DNA of 64,000 nt from Streptomyces sp. NBC_01262. Lineage in GTDB: Bacteria > Actinomycetota > Actinomycetes > Streptomycetales > Streptomycetaceae. The DNA is taken from positions 930,001 through 994,000 of the forward strand of contig NZ_CP108462.1 of the NCBI RefSeq assembly GCF_036226365.1, in the 5' to 3' direction. The position numbers and the translations under genes are program-made. The notes beneath the pieces were generated by a model. That model was not told the DNA's origin. It did not search any database and was given only the letters and a program-made list of their open reading frames with translations. Below are positions 56,772 through 64,000 of this stretch, one piece after another (within the stretch, counting starts at the first letter, position 1; the number at the start of each line of letters is the position of its first letter).

Positions 56772-56777
56772 TATAGT
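56772..56777 (+). promoter_or_regulatory. -10 element TATAGT of a possibly leaderless promoter
   Basis: TATAGT ends seven bases before the ATG at 56784, with no Shine-Dalgarno sequence between (TGAAAT). Transcription would start at or next to the A of the ATG. No convincing -35 is visible. Confidence 0.5.
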
Positions 56778-56783
56778 TGAAAT

Positions 56784-57923
56784 ATGAACGATATGGATGC
56801 GCTGAACCAGGTGCCTGTACCTGTGCCCGTGCAGCTCGGGATCTTCACCGTCGGCGATGTCACCACCGACCCCACCACCGGCCGGGCGCCGACCGAGCAC
56901 GAGCGGATCAAGGCGATGGTCGCCATCGCGCTCAAGGCCGAAGAGGTCGGCCTCGATGTCTTCGCGACCGGCGAGCACCACAACCCGCCCTTCGTGCCCT
57001 CGTCGCCGACCACCATGCTCGGCCACATCGCGGCCCGCACCGAGCGGCTGATCCTCTCCACCTCCACGACCCTGATCACCACGAACGACCCGGTGAAGAT
57101 CGCCGAGGACTTCGCGATGCTCCAGCACCTGGCCGACGGCCGCGTCGACCTGATGCTCGGCCGCGGCAACACCGCCCCCGTCTACCCGTGGTTCGGCCAG
57201 GACATCCGCCAGGGCATCCCGCTCGCCGTCGAGAACTACGCGCTGCTGCACAAGCTCTGGCGCGAGGACACCGTCGACTGGGCCGGCCGCTTCCGCAGCC
57301 CGCTGCAGGGCTTCACCGCCACGCCCCGGCCGCTGGACGGCGTACCGCCCTTCGTCTGGCACGGCTCCATCCGCAGCCCGGAGATCGCCGAGCAGGCCGC
57401 GTACTACGGCGACGGATTCTTCGCCAACAACATCTTCTGGCCCAAGGAGCACTTCCAGAAGCTCATCGACCTGTACCGGCAGCGCTACGCCCACTACGGC
57501 CACGGCACGCCCGAGCAGGCGATCGTCGGGCTCGGCGGCCAGGTCTTCCTGCGCCGCAACTCCCAGGACGCGGTACGGGAGTTCCGCCCGTACTTCGACA
57601 ACGCCCCGGTCTACGGGCACGGGCCGTCGCTGGAGGAGTTCACCGAGCAGACCCCGCTCACCGTGGGCAGCCCGCAGGAGGTCATCGACAAGACCCTGAC
57701 CTTCCGGGAGTCCTTCGGCCACTACCAGCGCCAGCTCTTCCTGGTGGACCACGCCGGGCTGCCGCTGAAGACCGTGCTGGAGCAGCTCGACCTGCTGGGC
57801 GAGGAGGTCATCCCGGTGCTGCGCAAGGAGTTCGCCGCCGGGCGTCCGGCCGAGGTGCCGGACGCCCCGACGCACGCGGCGCGCGTGCGCGCGGCGGCAG
57901 CGGAGCCTACTCCGCGGCCCTGA
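56784..57923 (+). CDS. LLM-class flavin-dependent oxidoreductase
   Basis: The 379-residue bacterial-luciferase-like monooxygenase has a TIM barrel. It shows [49 protein letters not shown] and [19 protein letters not shown], all typical of the group. It uses reduced FMN or F420 to act on an unknown substrate. The ATG lies right after a -10 element with no ribosome binding site, so the mRNA may be leaderless. Its 3' end overlaps the convergent hydrolase gene by 17 bases. Confidence 0.87.
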   Translation: MNDMDALNQVPVPVPVQLGIFTVGDVTTDPTTGRAPTEHERIKAMVAIALKAEEVGLDVFATGEHHNPPFVPSSPTTMLGHIAARTERLILSTSTTLITTNDPVKIAEDFAMLQHLADGRVDLMLGRGNTAPVYPWFGQDIRQGIPLAVENYALLHKLWREDTVDWAGRFRSPLQGFTATPRPLDGVPPFVWHGSIRSPEIAEQAAYYGDGFFANNIFWPKEHFQKLIDLYRQRYAHYGHGTPEQAIVGLGGQVFLRRNSQDAVREFRPYFDNAPVYGHGPSLEEFTEQTPLTVGSPQEVIDKTLTFRESFGHYQRQLFLVDHAGLPLKTVLEQLDLLGEEVIPVLRKEFAAGRPAEVPDAPTHAARVRAAAAEPTPRP

Positions 57924-59517
57924 CCGGCAGGATCACCGCCGAGGGCCGCTCCGGGCCGTGGTGGACCGTCTGGTCGGCGGCCCGCAGCGTGGTGGCGGTG
58001 GCGTGCGGTTCGCCGGTGCCGGGGTTGCGGGCGTAGCGCGGGAAGGCGCCGCTGGAGACCTGGACCCTGATGCGGTGGCCGCGCTTGAAACGGTGCGCGG
58101 TGGGCCAGAGCCCGATGGTGGCGCGGGTTGTCTCGTCGGCGCCGGACAGGCTGGTCAGGCCGTCGCAGACGTTGTACGAGCGCCCGCGCGGGTCGACATC
58201 GCAGAGCCGGACGAACACGTCGGCGTGCGGCAGGCTGGAGCGGAACCAGATCTCGGCGCTGACCTCGCCGATGACCTCGACGTCCTGGTCGAGCACGTCG
58301 GTGGTGTACGTGAGCACGTCCGCGCGGGCCTCCAGGTCCTTGTTGTCGACGCGGCCGCTGTCGGGGACCATGCGCACGCCCCCGACCGCGGGCGTCGGGT
58401 CCGCCGGGTCGTAGCGGTAGCCGTCGGACGCCGCCTCGCCGGGCGGCTCGGTGGACAGCGCGCCGCCGGGCCTCAGGTGGAACCGCTGCGGCTTGCCGCC
58501 GCTCGGCGGCCAGGACTCGAAGTCGCGCCAGGCTTCCTCACCCGTCACGAACAGCCGCACCGGCGCGCGGTGCGGCGGCTCCTCGCCGCGCGCGTGGGCG
58601 AGGCCGAACTCGACGGCCTCGCGGATCGCCGTGTCGTTCATGTCGAGGTGCGTCCAGGGGCCGATGGTCAGGCGGGCCGGGCGCCCCGCCTCCTGCAGTA
58701 TCCGGAAGTCACGCAGCTGGCCGGGCAGGAAGATGTCGTACCAGCCACCGATCGAGCTCACGGGTACGGTCACCTCGGCCACCCGGTGCCGGTGGTCGAA
58801 GCCCGCCCAGTGCGGGTCGTCGGCGTCGTGCGCGAGGATGCCCTGTATGTAGTCCGAGCGGTGGCCGACGGCAGCGACATCGGCTTGGTCGAGCGGAAGC
58901 GTGTGCAGCGCCCGGCGCGTTCGCCTCGCCTGGGCGGGCTGCCGCAGCATCGCCCAGGGACGTTCCTGGACGGCGGTCAGGACACCCCATCCGAACGGCG
59001 TCTCCAGCGAGAAGCCGTCCTGGCGCAGGAACTCAAGGGTCAGCGCCGACTCGGTGACCTGCGGGATCATCGCCTTGACCTCCGGCGGCAGCCGGTCGGC
59101 CACCGCCCACTGCGCGTACCCGAGGTAGCTCAGGCCGACCAGCACGATCGAGCCGCCGGACCACGGCTGCTTGATCAGCCAGTCCAGCGTCGCCAGGCCG
59201 TCCTCGCGCTCCTGCCGCATCGGATCGAAGACCCCGCCGGAGCCGAACCCGCCGCGGGTGCTCTGGATCAGCACCTGGTACCCGCGTTCGGCCAGCGGTC
59301 TGGCCATGGCCGTGCCGAACAGTCCGCTGCGTCCGTACGGGGTGCGGATCAGCGCGACCGGCAGCGCCTCTCCCCCGGCCTTCGGCGCCCACCTGTCCGC
59401 CAGCAGCTCGGCCCCGTCGGGCATCGGCACCCGCAGATCCCGCTCGACGACGAGGTCCCGGGTCAGCGGAGGGGACAGCTTCAGCTTGCGCTGGATGAGA
59501 TGACTGCTCAGGTTCAC
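57907..59517 (-). CDS. CocE/NonD-family hydrolase
   Basis: The 536-residue alpha/beta hydrolase is of the X-Pro dipeptidyl-peptidase/cocaine-esterase class. It begins RDLRVPMPDGAELLADRW after a short leader. The nucleophile elbow is VGLSYLGYAQW and the C-terminal jelly-roll domain ends RYARNPGTGEP. The family cleaves acyl esters or amides. GTG 59517 overlaps the stop of the TetR gene (GTGA), so the pair is cotranslated and the regulator likely controls it. No signal peptide is evident. Confidence 0.88.
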   Translation of the reverse strand: MNLSSHLIQRKLKLSPPLTRDLVVERDLRVPMPDGAELLADRWAPKAGGEALPVALIRTPYGRSGLFGTAMARPLAERGYQVLIQSTRGGFGSGGVFDPMRQEREDGLATLDWLIKQPWSGGSIVLVGLSYLGYAQWAVADRLPPEVKAMIPQVTESALTLEFLRQDGFSLETPFGWGVLTAVQERPWAMLRQPAQARRTRRALHTLPLDQADVAAVGHRSDYIQGILAHDADDPHWAGFDHRHRVAEVTVPVSSIGGWYDIFLPGQLRDFRILQEAGRPARLTIGPWTHLDMNDTAIREAVEFGLAHARGEEPPHRAPVRLFVTGEEAWRDFESWPPSGGKPQRFHLRPGGALSTEPPGEAASDGYRYDPADPTPAVGGVRMVPDSGRVDNKDLEARADVLTYTTDVLDQDVEVIGEVSAEIWFRSSLPHADVFVRLCDVDPRGRSYNVCDGLTSLSGADETTRATIGLWPTAHRFKRGHRIRVQVSSGAFPRYARNPGTGEPHATATTLRAADQTVHHGPERPSAVILPVRAAE

Positions 59518-60146
59518 CGGCGTTGCTCCTCGTCGTGCGTCATTGTGGTGGGCCGACCCATAGCGGTGGTGACGGCGGTCACCGTCAGCATGAGCCGGTC
59601 GCTGAACTCCTCCGGGTCGAGCGGCTCCTCGCCGTCCACCACCCAGGTGTTGACGAGCGCGGCCCCGCCGCCCGTCAGGAAGATGGCGAGGTCCTCCACC
59701 ATGTGCTGGTCGAGTTGCCCGCCGGACGCCTGCTGGATGAGCTGCCGGTTGGCCGGGAGCATCAGGCCCGCCAGCGACTTGTTCAGGGCGAACGCGCTGG
59801 AGCTGGTCAGCATCGCCCGGTAGAACGCCCGGTGCTCCGCGAAGTGGCGCGCCATCGCCAGCGCCGTGGGCCGCCCCGTCGGCGTGCGCGAGTCGTCCAC
59901 GACATGCGCCAGCAGCTCTTCTCGTACCAGCTCGAAGGCGGCCTGGAGCAGCAGTGTGTCGCGGTCGCCGAACTGCTGGTACACCACCTGCCGGCTCACG
60001 TCCGCGGCCTCGGCGATGTCGGACACGGGGACGGCCGCCGTGCCCCGCTCGGCCACCAGCGCGACCGCCGCCCGCATGAGAGCGGCCCGGGTGCGGCGCA
60101 CCCGGCGGTCCTGGGCGGGAGCGATCGTTGCGAACTCGGAGGTCAT
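59514..60146 (-). CDS. TetR-family regulator of the CocE hydrolase operon
   Basis: The 210-residue protein has the TetR N-terminal helix-turn-helix (VPVSDIAEAADVSRQVVYQQ) followed by FGDRDTLLLQAAFELV. The remaining helical domain should bind a ligand. ATG 60146 is preferred to an in-frame TTG at 60152. It is first in a two-gene operon with the hydrolase. An inverted repeat just upstream is its likely operator. Confidence 0.9.
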   Translation of the reverse strand: MTSEFATIAPAQDRRVRRTRAALMRAAVALVAERGTAAVPVSDIAEAADVSRQVVYQQFGDRDTLLLQAAFELVREELLAHVVDDSRTPTGRPTALAMARHFAEHRAFYRAMLTSSSAFALNKSLAGLMLPANRQLIQQASGGQLDQHMVEDLAIFLTGGGAALVNTWVVDGEEPLDPEEFSDRLMLTVTAVTTAMGRPTTMTHDEEQRR

Positions 60147-60157
60147 GGCCAAAATAA

Positions 60158-60189
60158 TGGACAGCTGTCAATAAAATTGCAAGTGTCCA
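60158..60189. promoter_or_regulatory. Inverted repeats in the TetR-CocE promoter
   Basis: A perfect GACAGCTGTC palindrome (60160-60169) lies inside a larger inverted repeat: TGGACA (60158-60163) and TGTCCA (60184-60189), with CAAT/ATTG paired between. The A/T-rich centre probably overlaps the promoter. A likely binding site for the adjacent TetR protein. Confidence 0.6.
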
Positions 60190-60237
60190 TCACCCCCGGC
60201 GGAGCGGGCCGGGACCACGGCGCGTAATCTGCCGGTC

Positions 60238-60636
60238 ATGACTGGTGAGAGCGATCTGCGCAAGCTCCTGAGCGGTATGCGCCCGCAGCTGAACCCCGGC
60301 CGCTATGTGTTCGTCACCACCCAGGACGGCATCCCGCCGGGCGTCGCCCCCGTCGCCACGGTCGCCGAGGAGGAAGGCCTCACCCTGGTCCTCCGGCAGC
60401 AGGAGGCCGACGCCGCCGGGCTCCCCTACGACTACGTGGCGGCCTGGATCACCTTGCGCATCCACTCCGCGCTGGAGGCGGTCGGCCTGACCGCCGCCTT
60501 CGCGCGGGAGCTGGGCGACGCCGGCCTGAGCTGCAACGTGGTCGCCGGTTTCCACCACGACCACCTCTTCGTTCCGTACGAGAGCGCCGCCCAGGCCGTC
60601 GCCGTGCTGGAGGACCTGGCGCGCAGGTCCGCCTGA
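60238..60636 (+). CDS. ACT-domain protein
   Basis: The 132-residue protein begins DLRKLLSGMRPQLNPGRYVF and shows WITLRIHSALEAVGLTAAFA, then LSCNVVAGFHHDHLFVPYE. This fits the small stand-alone ACT proteins (DUF2241-like) common in bacteria. ACT domains bind amino acids or other small ligands; no partner enzyme is fused. It is divergent from the TetR-CocE operon and convergent with the chitinase gene. Specific role unknown. Confidence 0.8.
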   Translation: MTGESDLRKLLSGMRPQLNPGRYVFVTTQDGIPPGVAPVATVAEEEGLTLVLRQQEADAAGLPYDYVAAWITLRIHSALEAVGLTAAFARELGDAGLSCNVVAGFHHDHLFVPYESAAQAVAVLEDLARRSA

Positions 60637-60654
60637 GGTTCGAGCGGGGACGGT

Positions 60655-61545
60655 TCAGCAGTAGAGGTTGCTACCCGTCGACGTGCCGAGGATCGCCGTG
60701 AACCGCTGGTAGGCGTCCACGCGGCTCTGCACCTGGGCGGGGCTCTTGCCGTCGCACTCCACCGAGCCGTTGATGCTGCGGATGGTCTGACCGAAGCCCG
60801 CGCCGTTGACCATCGCGTTGTGCGGGGTCATGGTGCCGGGGCCGCTCTGGGTGTTCCAGTACCAGAGCGCGGTCTTCCAGGCCACGGCGGCGTCGTTCTG
60901 CACCAGCCAGGGATTGTTGAGCAGATCGATGCCGAGCGCGTCGCCGGCGGCCTTGTAGTTGAAGTTCCAGCTGAGCTGCATCGGGCCGCGCCCGTAGTAG
61001 GCGGCCTGACCGGCCGGGCAGCCGTACCACTGGTTCCAGTCGCAGTACGTCGGGTAGTTGGCGGTGTTCTGCTCCACGATGTACACCAGCCCGCCGGTCT
61101 CGTGGCTGACGTTGGCGAGGAAGGCCGCGGCCTCCTGCTTCTTCGTGGTGTCGCTGCCGGTGTTCGCGAAGCCCGGGTAGGCACTGAGGGCCGCGGTGAG
61201 CCCGCTGTAGGTGTAGAAGGAGTTCCGGCCCGGGAACATCTGGTTGAACTGCGCCTCGCTCACCACGAAGGTGCCCACCGGCGTGCCGGAGCCGCCGTCG
61301 CAGGCGTACGGCTCCCAGAACCAGGTGCTGATGACGGGGTCGTAGCCCGGGTTGTCGTGCTCGGCGATGTACGCCTTGCCGTCGGTGTAGCGGACGATGT
61401 TGCCGGTGACGTACGACTTACCCGCCACCCAGCTCGGATAGCTGGAACAGGTGGCCGCGGACGCGCCCGCGGACGGTATGACCACGGGGGCGATGCCTCC
61501 CAGGACGAGTGCGGTCAGAACTGCGGATATACGGCGCTTCGACAC
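60655..61545 (-). CDS. Secreted family 19 chitinase with chitin-binding domain
   Basis: The 296-residue protein has a signal peptide ending about ASAATC and a CBM5/12 chitin-binding module (YPSWVAGKSYVTGNIVRYTD to WFWEPYAC). A GH19 catalytic domain follows, with the general-acid Glu in SHETGG and the family patterns AAYYGRGPMQLSWNFNYKAA and WKTALWYWNTQ. It hydrolyses chitin with inversion. GTG 61545 with GAGGAG upstream is used instead of the longer open frame. Two DasR-like sites lie about 100 bases upstream, which fits control by N-acetylglucosamine. Confidence 0.93.
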   Translation of the reverse strand: MSKRRISAVLTALVLGGIAPVVIPSAGASAATCSSYPSWVAGKSYVTGNIVRYTDGKAYIAEHDNPGYDPVISTWFWEPYACDGGSGTPVGTFVVSEAQFNQMFPGRNSFYTYSGLTAALSAYPGFANTGSDTTKKQEAAAFLANVSHETGGLVYIVEQNTANYPTYCDWNQWYGCPAGQAAYYGRGPMQLSWNFNYKAAGDALGIDLLNNPWLVQNDAAVAWKTALWYWNTQSGPGTMTPHNAMVNGAGFGQTIRSINGSVECDGKSPAQVQSRVDAYQRFTAILGTSTGSNLYC

Positions 61546-61647
61546 AGGGCCAACTCCTCTGTGAAGCACGGCCGCGCCCCGACCAAGGGCAGGGCGAAGC
61601 GAAGGGGAGCGGCCGTGGTGGGGGGATACCGGGGCCCACTCAATCGC

Positions 61648-61680
61648 ATTGGTCTGTACCAGTCAAGGGTATAGACCAGT
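61648..61680. promoter_or_regulatory. Two tandem DasR-like (dre) sites
   Basis: ATTGGTCTGTACCAGT (61648-61663) and AAGGGTATAGACCAGT (61665-61680) each match the dre consensus ACTGGTCTAGACCAGT at 13 of 16 positions, one base apart. They lie upstream of the chitinase gene, a known kind of DasR target in Streptomyces. Confidence 0.65.
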
Positions 61681-61707
61681 CAACTCGGCGCCCGAATGGC
61701 CGAGTTG
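61681..61707. terminator. Hairpin between tRNA-Pro and the chitinase promoter
   Basis: CAACTCGGC (61681-61689) pairs with GCCGAGTTG (61699-61707). On the minus strand a TTTTT run is found just before it (61720-61725), after the tRNA. This is a possible terminator insulating the chitinase gene from tRNA transcription. Confidence 0.5.
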
Positions 61708-61765
61708 CGTCATGCACGCAAAAAGGGCCCTCACAGGCTTTCGCCCGCGAAGACCCTTCGCACCG

Positions 61766-61839
<74 letters not shown>

Positions 61840-61987
61840 GTGCTTGATCACCCGGAGGATTTCCCCCGGCTGACCGCGCACGAGAACAATACCGCACCTG
61901 GCCCGGTGCCCGCTCGCACCGGCTCCCGTGCCGAAATGAGTAGGGGTACTCATGTGGCGTGGGCCACGTGGGACGGATGCTGCCTGC

Positions 61988-62278
61988 ATGACGAATGCGA
62001 TCCATCAGCAGACGACGGCGGCGTATTTCGCGCAGGCCGTGCTCTCGTTCGGGGTCTCACTGGCGGCGATGGTCGTCGGCGTGGCGTATCTGCCCGTCGG
62101 GCCGTGGGTGCGGGCGTTTCTGGGGCTGGGGGTGCTGTATGTGGTGACGTCCGCGTTCACGCTGGCCAAGTGCGTACGGGACCGGCAGGAGGCGGGGCAG
62201 GTGACCAGCCGGGTGGACCAGGCCCGGCTGGACAAGCTGCTGGCGGAGCATGATCCGTTCAGGACCGAGGGGGTGTGA
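61988..62278 (+). CDS. YiaA/YiaB-family small inner-membrane protein
   Basis: The 96-residue protein has the YiaA/YiaB pattern: TTAAYFAQAVLSFGVSLAAM, then YLPVGPWVRAFLGLGVLYVV and TSAFTLAKCVRDRQE. It has two membrane helices and a charged tail. ATG 61988 is used because the family begins here; the open frame extends upstream to 61952. Function is unknown. It overlaps the next, convergent gene by 20 bases. Confidence 0.8.
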   Translation: MTNAIHQQTTAAYFAQAVLSFGVSLAAMVVGVAYLPVGPWVRAFLGLGVLYVVTSAFTLAKCVRDRQEAGQVTSRVDQARLDKLLAEHDPFRTEGV

Positions 62279-62732
62279 CGGGGTCCGGGGCGGGCTCGGC
62301 GGTGGGCGCGCTCGGGGTGGAGCTGCCGTTGCCGCGGGCGGCCTCGGCGCTGTTCTGGGCACCGAGGGCGCCGAAGTAGAAGCCGGCGACGGTGGCGAGG
62401 ACGGTCAGCAGCGAGGTGACGATGGTCTTGCGCAGGTCGTCGGCGCCGTTGCCGGTGGCGACCGTGGCGTAGGCGAGGGCGAAGCCGACCAGGACGATGA
62501 TGAGGATGGCGATCAGGCTCCGGGTCAGGCCCCGGACGCCGCGCGGTTCGCGCAGGTCCTTGATGAGGTCGCGGACCTCGGTGCTGGACCAGGAGCGGCC
62601 GATCAGCTCCCTGGTGACCTCACGGCGCCAGCGAGCGGCGGTGATGGCGTCGATGACCAGGGGCAGGACGGCGATGGCGGCGATGACCGCCACGACCACG
62701 CCGATGTAGACGAGCGATCTGGTGGAGTTCAT
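62259..62732 (-). CDS. Hypothetical small membrane protein
   Basis: I do not recognise this 157-residue protein. It has an N-terminal membrane helix (VYIGVVVAVIAAIAVLPLVI), a charged middle (REVTRELIGRSWSSTEVRDL), two further helices (SLIAILIIVLVGFALAYATV and IVTSLLTVLATVAGFYFGAL) and a Pro/Ser-rich tail. The last helices with AGFYFGA resemble small holin-like or DUF proteins of actinobacteria. It begins 18 bases downstream of the nuclease-like gene's stop, so the two may be cotranscribed. Confidence 0.72.
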   Translation of the reverse strand: MNSTRSLVYIGVVVAVIAAIAVLPLVIDAITAARWRREVTRELIGRSWSSTEVRDLIKDLREPRGVRGLTRSLIAILIIVLVGFALAYATVATGNGADDLRKTIVTSLLTVLATVAGFYFGALGAQNSAEAARGNGSSTPSAPTAEPAPDPVTPPRS

Positions 62733-62749
62733 GGGAGAGGGACTGCCGA

Positions 62750-63706
62750 TCAGTAGTTCAGCCGGGCGAGGACCGGCAGGTGGTCGGAGGCGCGGACGGT
62801 GCCGGATGTGGCGGCTGGGTCGTCGGCGACGGAAGGCGGGGGTGTCCCGGCGGCGCCGGTGAACACGGCGTCGACACGGGCCAGGAGGGCATGGCTGACG
62901 AGGATGTGGTCGATCAGCTCGTGGCGCCCCCGGTAGACCCGGGAGTAGCGCCGGTCGTCGGGAATGCGGGGGGCGAGGTTCCACAGGCGGGCGGCGTCGC
63001 CGCCGTCGGGGTGGTCGAAGGCGGGGGTGCCGATCTCGGAGCCGGGCGGGCCGAGGAGGATCTGGGTGGTGGCGGCGGTGGGCTCGTCGTTGAGGTCGCC
63101 CAGGACGGCGACATCGCGGCTGCGTCCCTCGCCGTCGAGGAGGCCGTCGGCCAGGACGCGTACGGCGGCCGCTTCGGCGGCGCGGCGGAAGATCGCGTAC
63201 GCGCCGTAGCGGGCGCGCTCGCCCTCGTCACGCGGGCCGAAACGGCCGCCGGGGTAGGACAGCAGCTTGGACTTGAGGTGGACGACCGCCACGTCCAGGG
63301 GCCGGCCGGGCGCGGGCTCGACGCGTACGGCCAGGGCGCCCCGGCCCATCCGGTCGGCGGCGGGCAGGGTGTCGTCGACCTGGACCGGGAGCAGCCCGGG
63401 CGGGAGGGCGTCGGTGTCGGCCAGGACGGTCAGCGGCAGGCGGGACAGGAAGCCCACGCGGATGCCGCGGCTGTCGGGGTGGCCGGAGACGGCGGTGTGC
63501 CAGGGGCCGCCGTCGAGACGGGCGGCGAGGTCGGTGAGGGCCTGCGGGTCGCCGACCTCCTGGACGCCGAGGAGGTCGGGGCCCAGATGGTCGATGACGG
63601 CGGCTATGGCGTCCAGCTTCGCGTCGTACGTCTGCTCGTCGGGCGGGCCGAACTCGCCCCCTGGCCGGTAGAGGTTCTCCAGATTCCAGGTGCCGATCAC
63701 CGCCAT
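62750..63706 (-). CDS. Endonuclease/exonuclease/phosphatase family protein
   Basis: The 318-residue protein is of the EEP (DNase I/exonuclease III-like) fold. It begins VIGTWNLENLYRP, with the metal-binding Asn and Glu (NLEN). It continues with GPDLLGVQEVGD, a VVHLKSK segment, VAVLGDLNDEPTAATT and the terminal histidine motif RASDHLPVLARL. These give the full metal/catalytic set. Substrates may be nucleic acid or phosphoesters. ATG 63706 is preferred to GTG 63715 because GGGGGAG is correctly spaced for it. No signal peptide is visible. Confidence 0.87.
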   Translation of the reverse strand: MAVIGTWNLENLYRPGGEFGPPDEQTYDAKLDAIAAVIDHLGPDLLGVQEVGDPQALTDLAARLDGGPWHTAVSGHPDSRGIRVGFLSRLPLTVLADTDALPPGLLPVQVDDTLPAADRMGRGALAVRVEPAPGRPLDVAVVHLKSKLLSYPGGRFGPRDEGERARYGAYAIFRRAAEAAAVRVLADGLLDGEGRSRDVAVLGDLNDEPTAATTQILLGPPGSEIGTPAFDHPDGGDAARLWNLAPRIPDDRRYSRVYRGRHELIDHILVSHALLARVDAVFTGAAGTPPPSVADDPAATSGTVRASDHLPVLARLNY

Positions 63707-63769
63707 GGCCGCCACTCCCCCGTTTTCGCGCACGCACTCACGCAATACAGCACGCGCGCAGCAACTCCC

Positions 63770-64000
63770 TTAGTTCCAGGGGAGTTCCGCGCGGTGGCTC
63801 CAGTATGCCCCGGCCGGTTCGGCGAGGGCGGTGAGGCGGGCGGACTGCTCGTCGTCCAGGCGTACGGCGGCGGCTTGCGCGTTGGCGGCGAGCTGGGCGG
63901 CCGAGGCGGCGCCGGACAGTACGAGGTCCGCCCAGGGGTGGCGCAGGAGGGCGGCCAGGGCGATGGCGTCGGGCGTGGCGCCGGCCTCGGCGGCCACCTG
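63770..64000 (-). CDS. Aldo/keto reductase, C-terminal fragment
   Basis: The gene enters from the right edge; only the last 76 residues are seen. AAEAGATPDAIALAALLRHP, then VLSGAASAAQLAANAQA and LDDEQSARLTALAEPAGAYW, match the C-terminal NADPH-binding region of aldo/keto reductases. Family enzymes reduce aldehydes or ketones. The catalytic Asp-Tyr-Lys-His set lies outside the window. Confidence 0.82.
   Translation of the reverse strand, partial: QVAAEAGATPDAIALAALLRHPWADLVLSGAASAAQLAANAQAAAVRLDDEQSARLTALAEPAGAYWSHRAELPWN

Noticed and set aside
55319..57172. Longer transhydrogenase starting near 57172
   Set aside because: The extension lies over the divergent LLM gene and family similarity begins only at RDFDMLVIG.

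Overview
The window is high-GC actinobacterial DNA and looks like a Streptomyces chromosome: strong GC bias at third codon positions, many GTG starts, tightly coupled ATGA/GTGA operons, Tat/lipoprotein signals, DmdR/IdeR-type iron boxes, DasR-like sites and one TTA (bldA) codon in a cytochrome P450. No stretch longer than about 300 bases lacks a gene.

Region 1 (1-7845) is the upstream edge of a desferrioxamine-type locus. The 5' end of a desA-like decarboxylase gene runs off the left edge. It is preceded by desF (siderophore-interacting flavoprotein) and desE (binding lipoprotein), the desE-desF-desA order known from Streptomyces. Divergent from desE is a coupled operon of two FecCD permeases, an ATPase and an unusual fusion of a penicillin-acylase-type Ntn hydrolase to an IucB/DesC-type acyltransferase. 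A GH6 cellulase-like gene (8016-9146) and a DUF2470 gene (9228-9971) separate this from region 2.

Region 2 (10080-42355) is a complete second, nonribosomal hydroxamate siderophore locus. It has an ornithine N-hydroxylase, a formyltransferase, an importer (two permeases, ATPase), a 7276-residue six-module NRPS with two methyltransferase insertions and a terminal epimerization domain but no thioesterase, an MbtH protein, a second binding lipoprotein and a heterodimeric ABC exporter. Hand-read pocket residues suggest (hydroxy/formyl-Orn)-Ser-(N-Me-hydroxyOrn)-Ser-Ser-(Orn/hydroxyOrn), i.e. a tsukubachelin/albachelin-like hexapeptide. Six iron-box-like 19-mers flank the promoters of both systems, so both are probably repressed together by a DmdR/IdeR regulator.

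Region 3 (42440-64000) is ordinary Streptomyces accessory and housekeeping DNA. It contains a membrane-anchored pseudokinase, a repeat lipoprotein, a quinone oxidoreductase and a copper-type cassette (DUF6153, DUF305 and a broken DUF4396 gene behind a CsoR-like box). A TetR/MFS efflux pair shares an operator motif. A polyketide-cyclase-like (SRPBCC) gene is interrupted by a small inverted-repeat element. Next come a carotenoid oxygenase and a P450, an AbfB-domain membrane protein, a soluble transhydrogenase, an LLM flavin oxidoreductase that may be leaderless, a TetR/CocE-hydrolase pair, an ACT protein, a GH19 chitinase with DasR-like sites, tRNA-Pro(GGG), two small membrane proteins, an endonuclease/exonuclease/phosphatase-family protein and the C-terminal end of an aldo/keto reductase.
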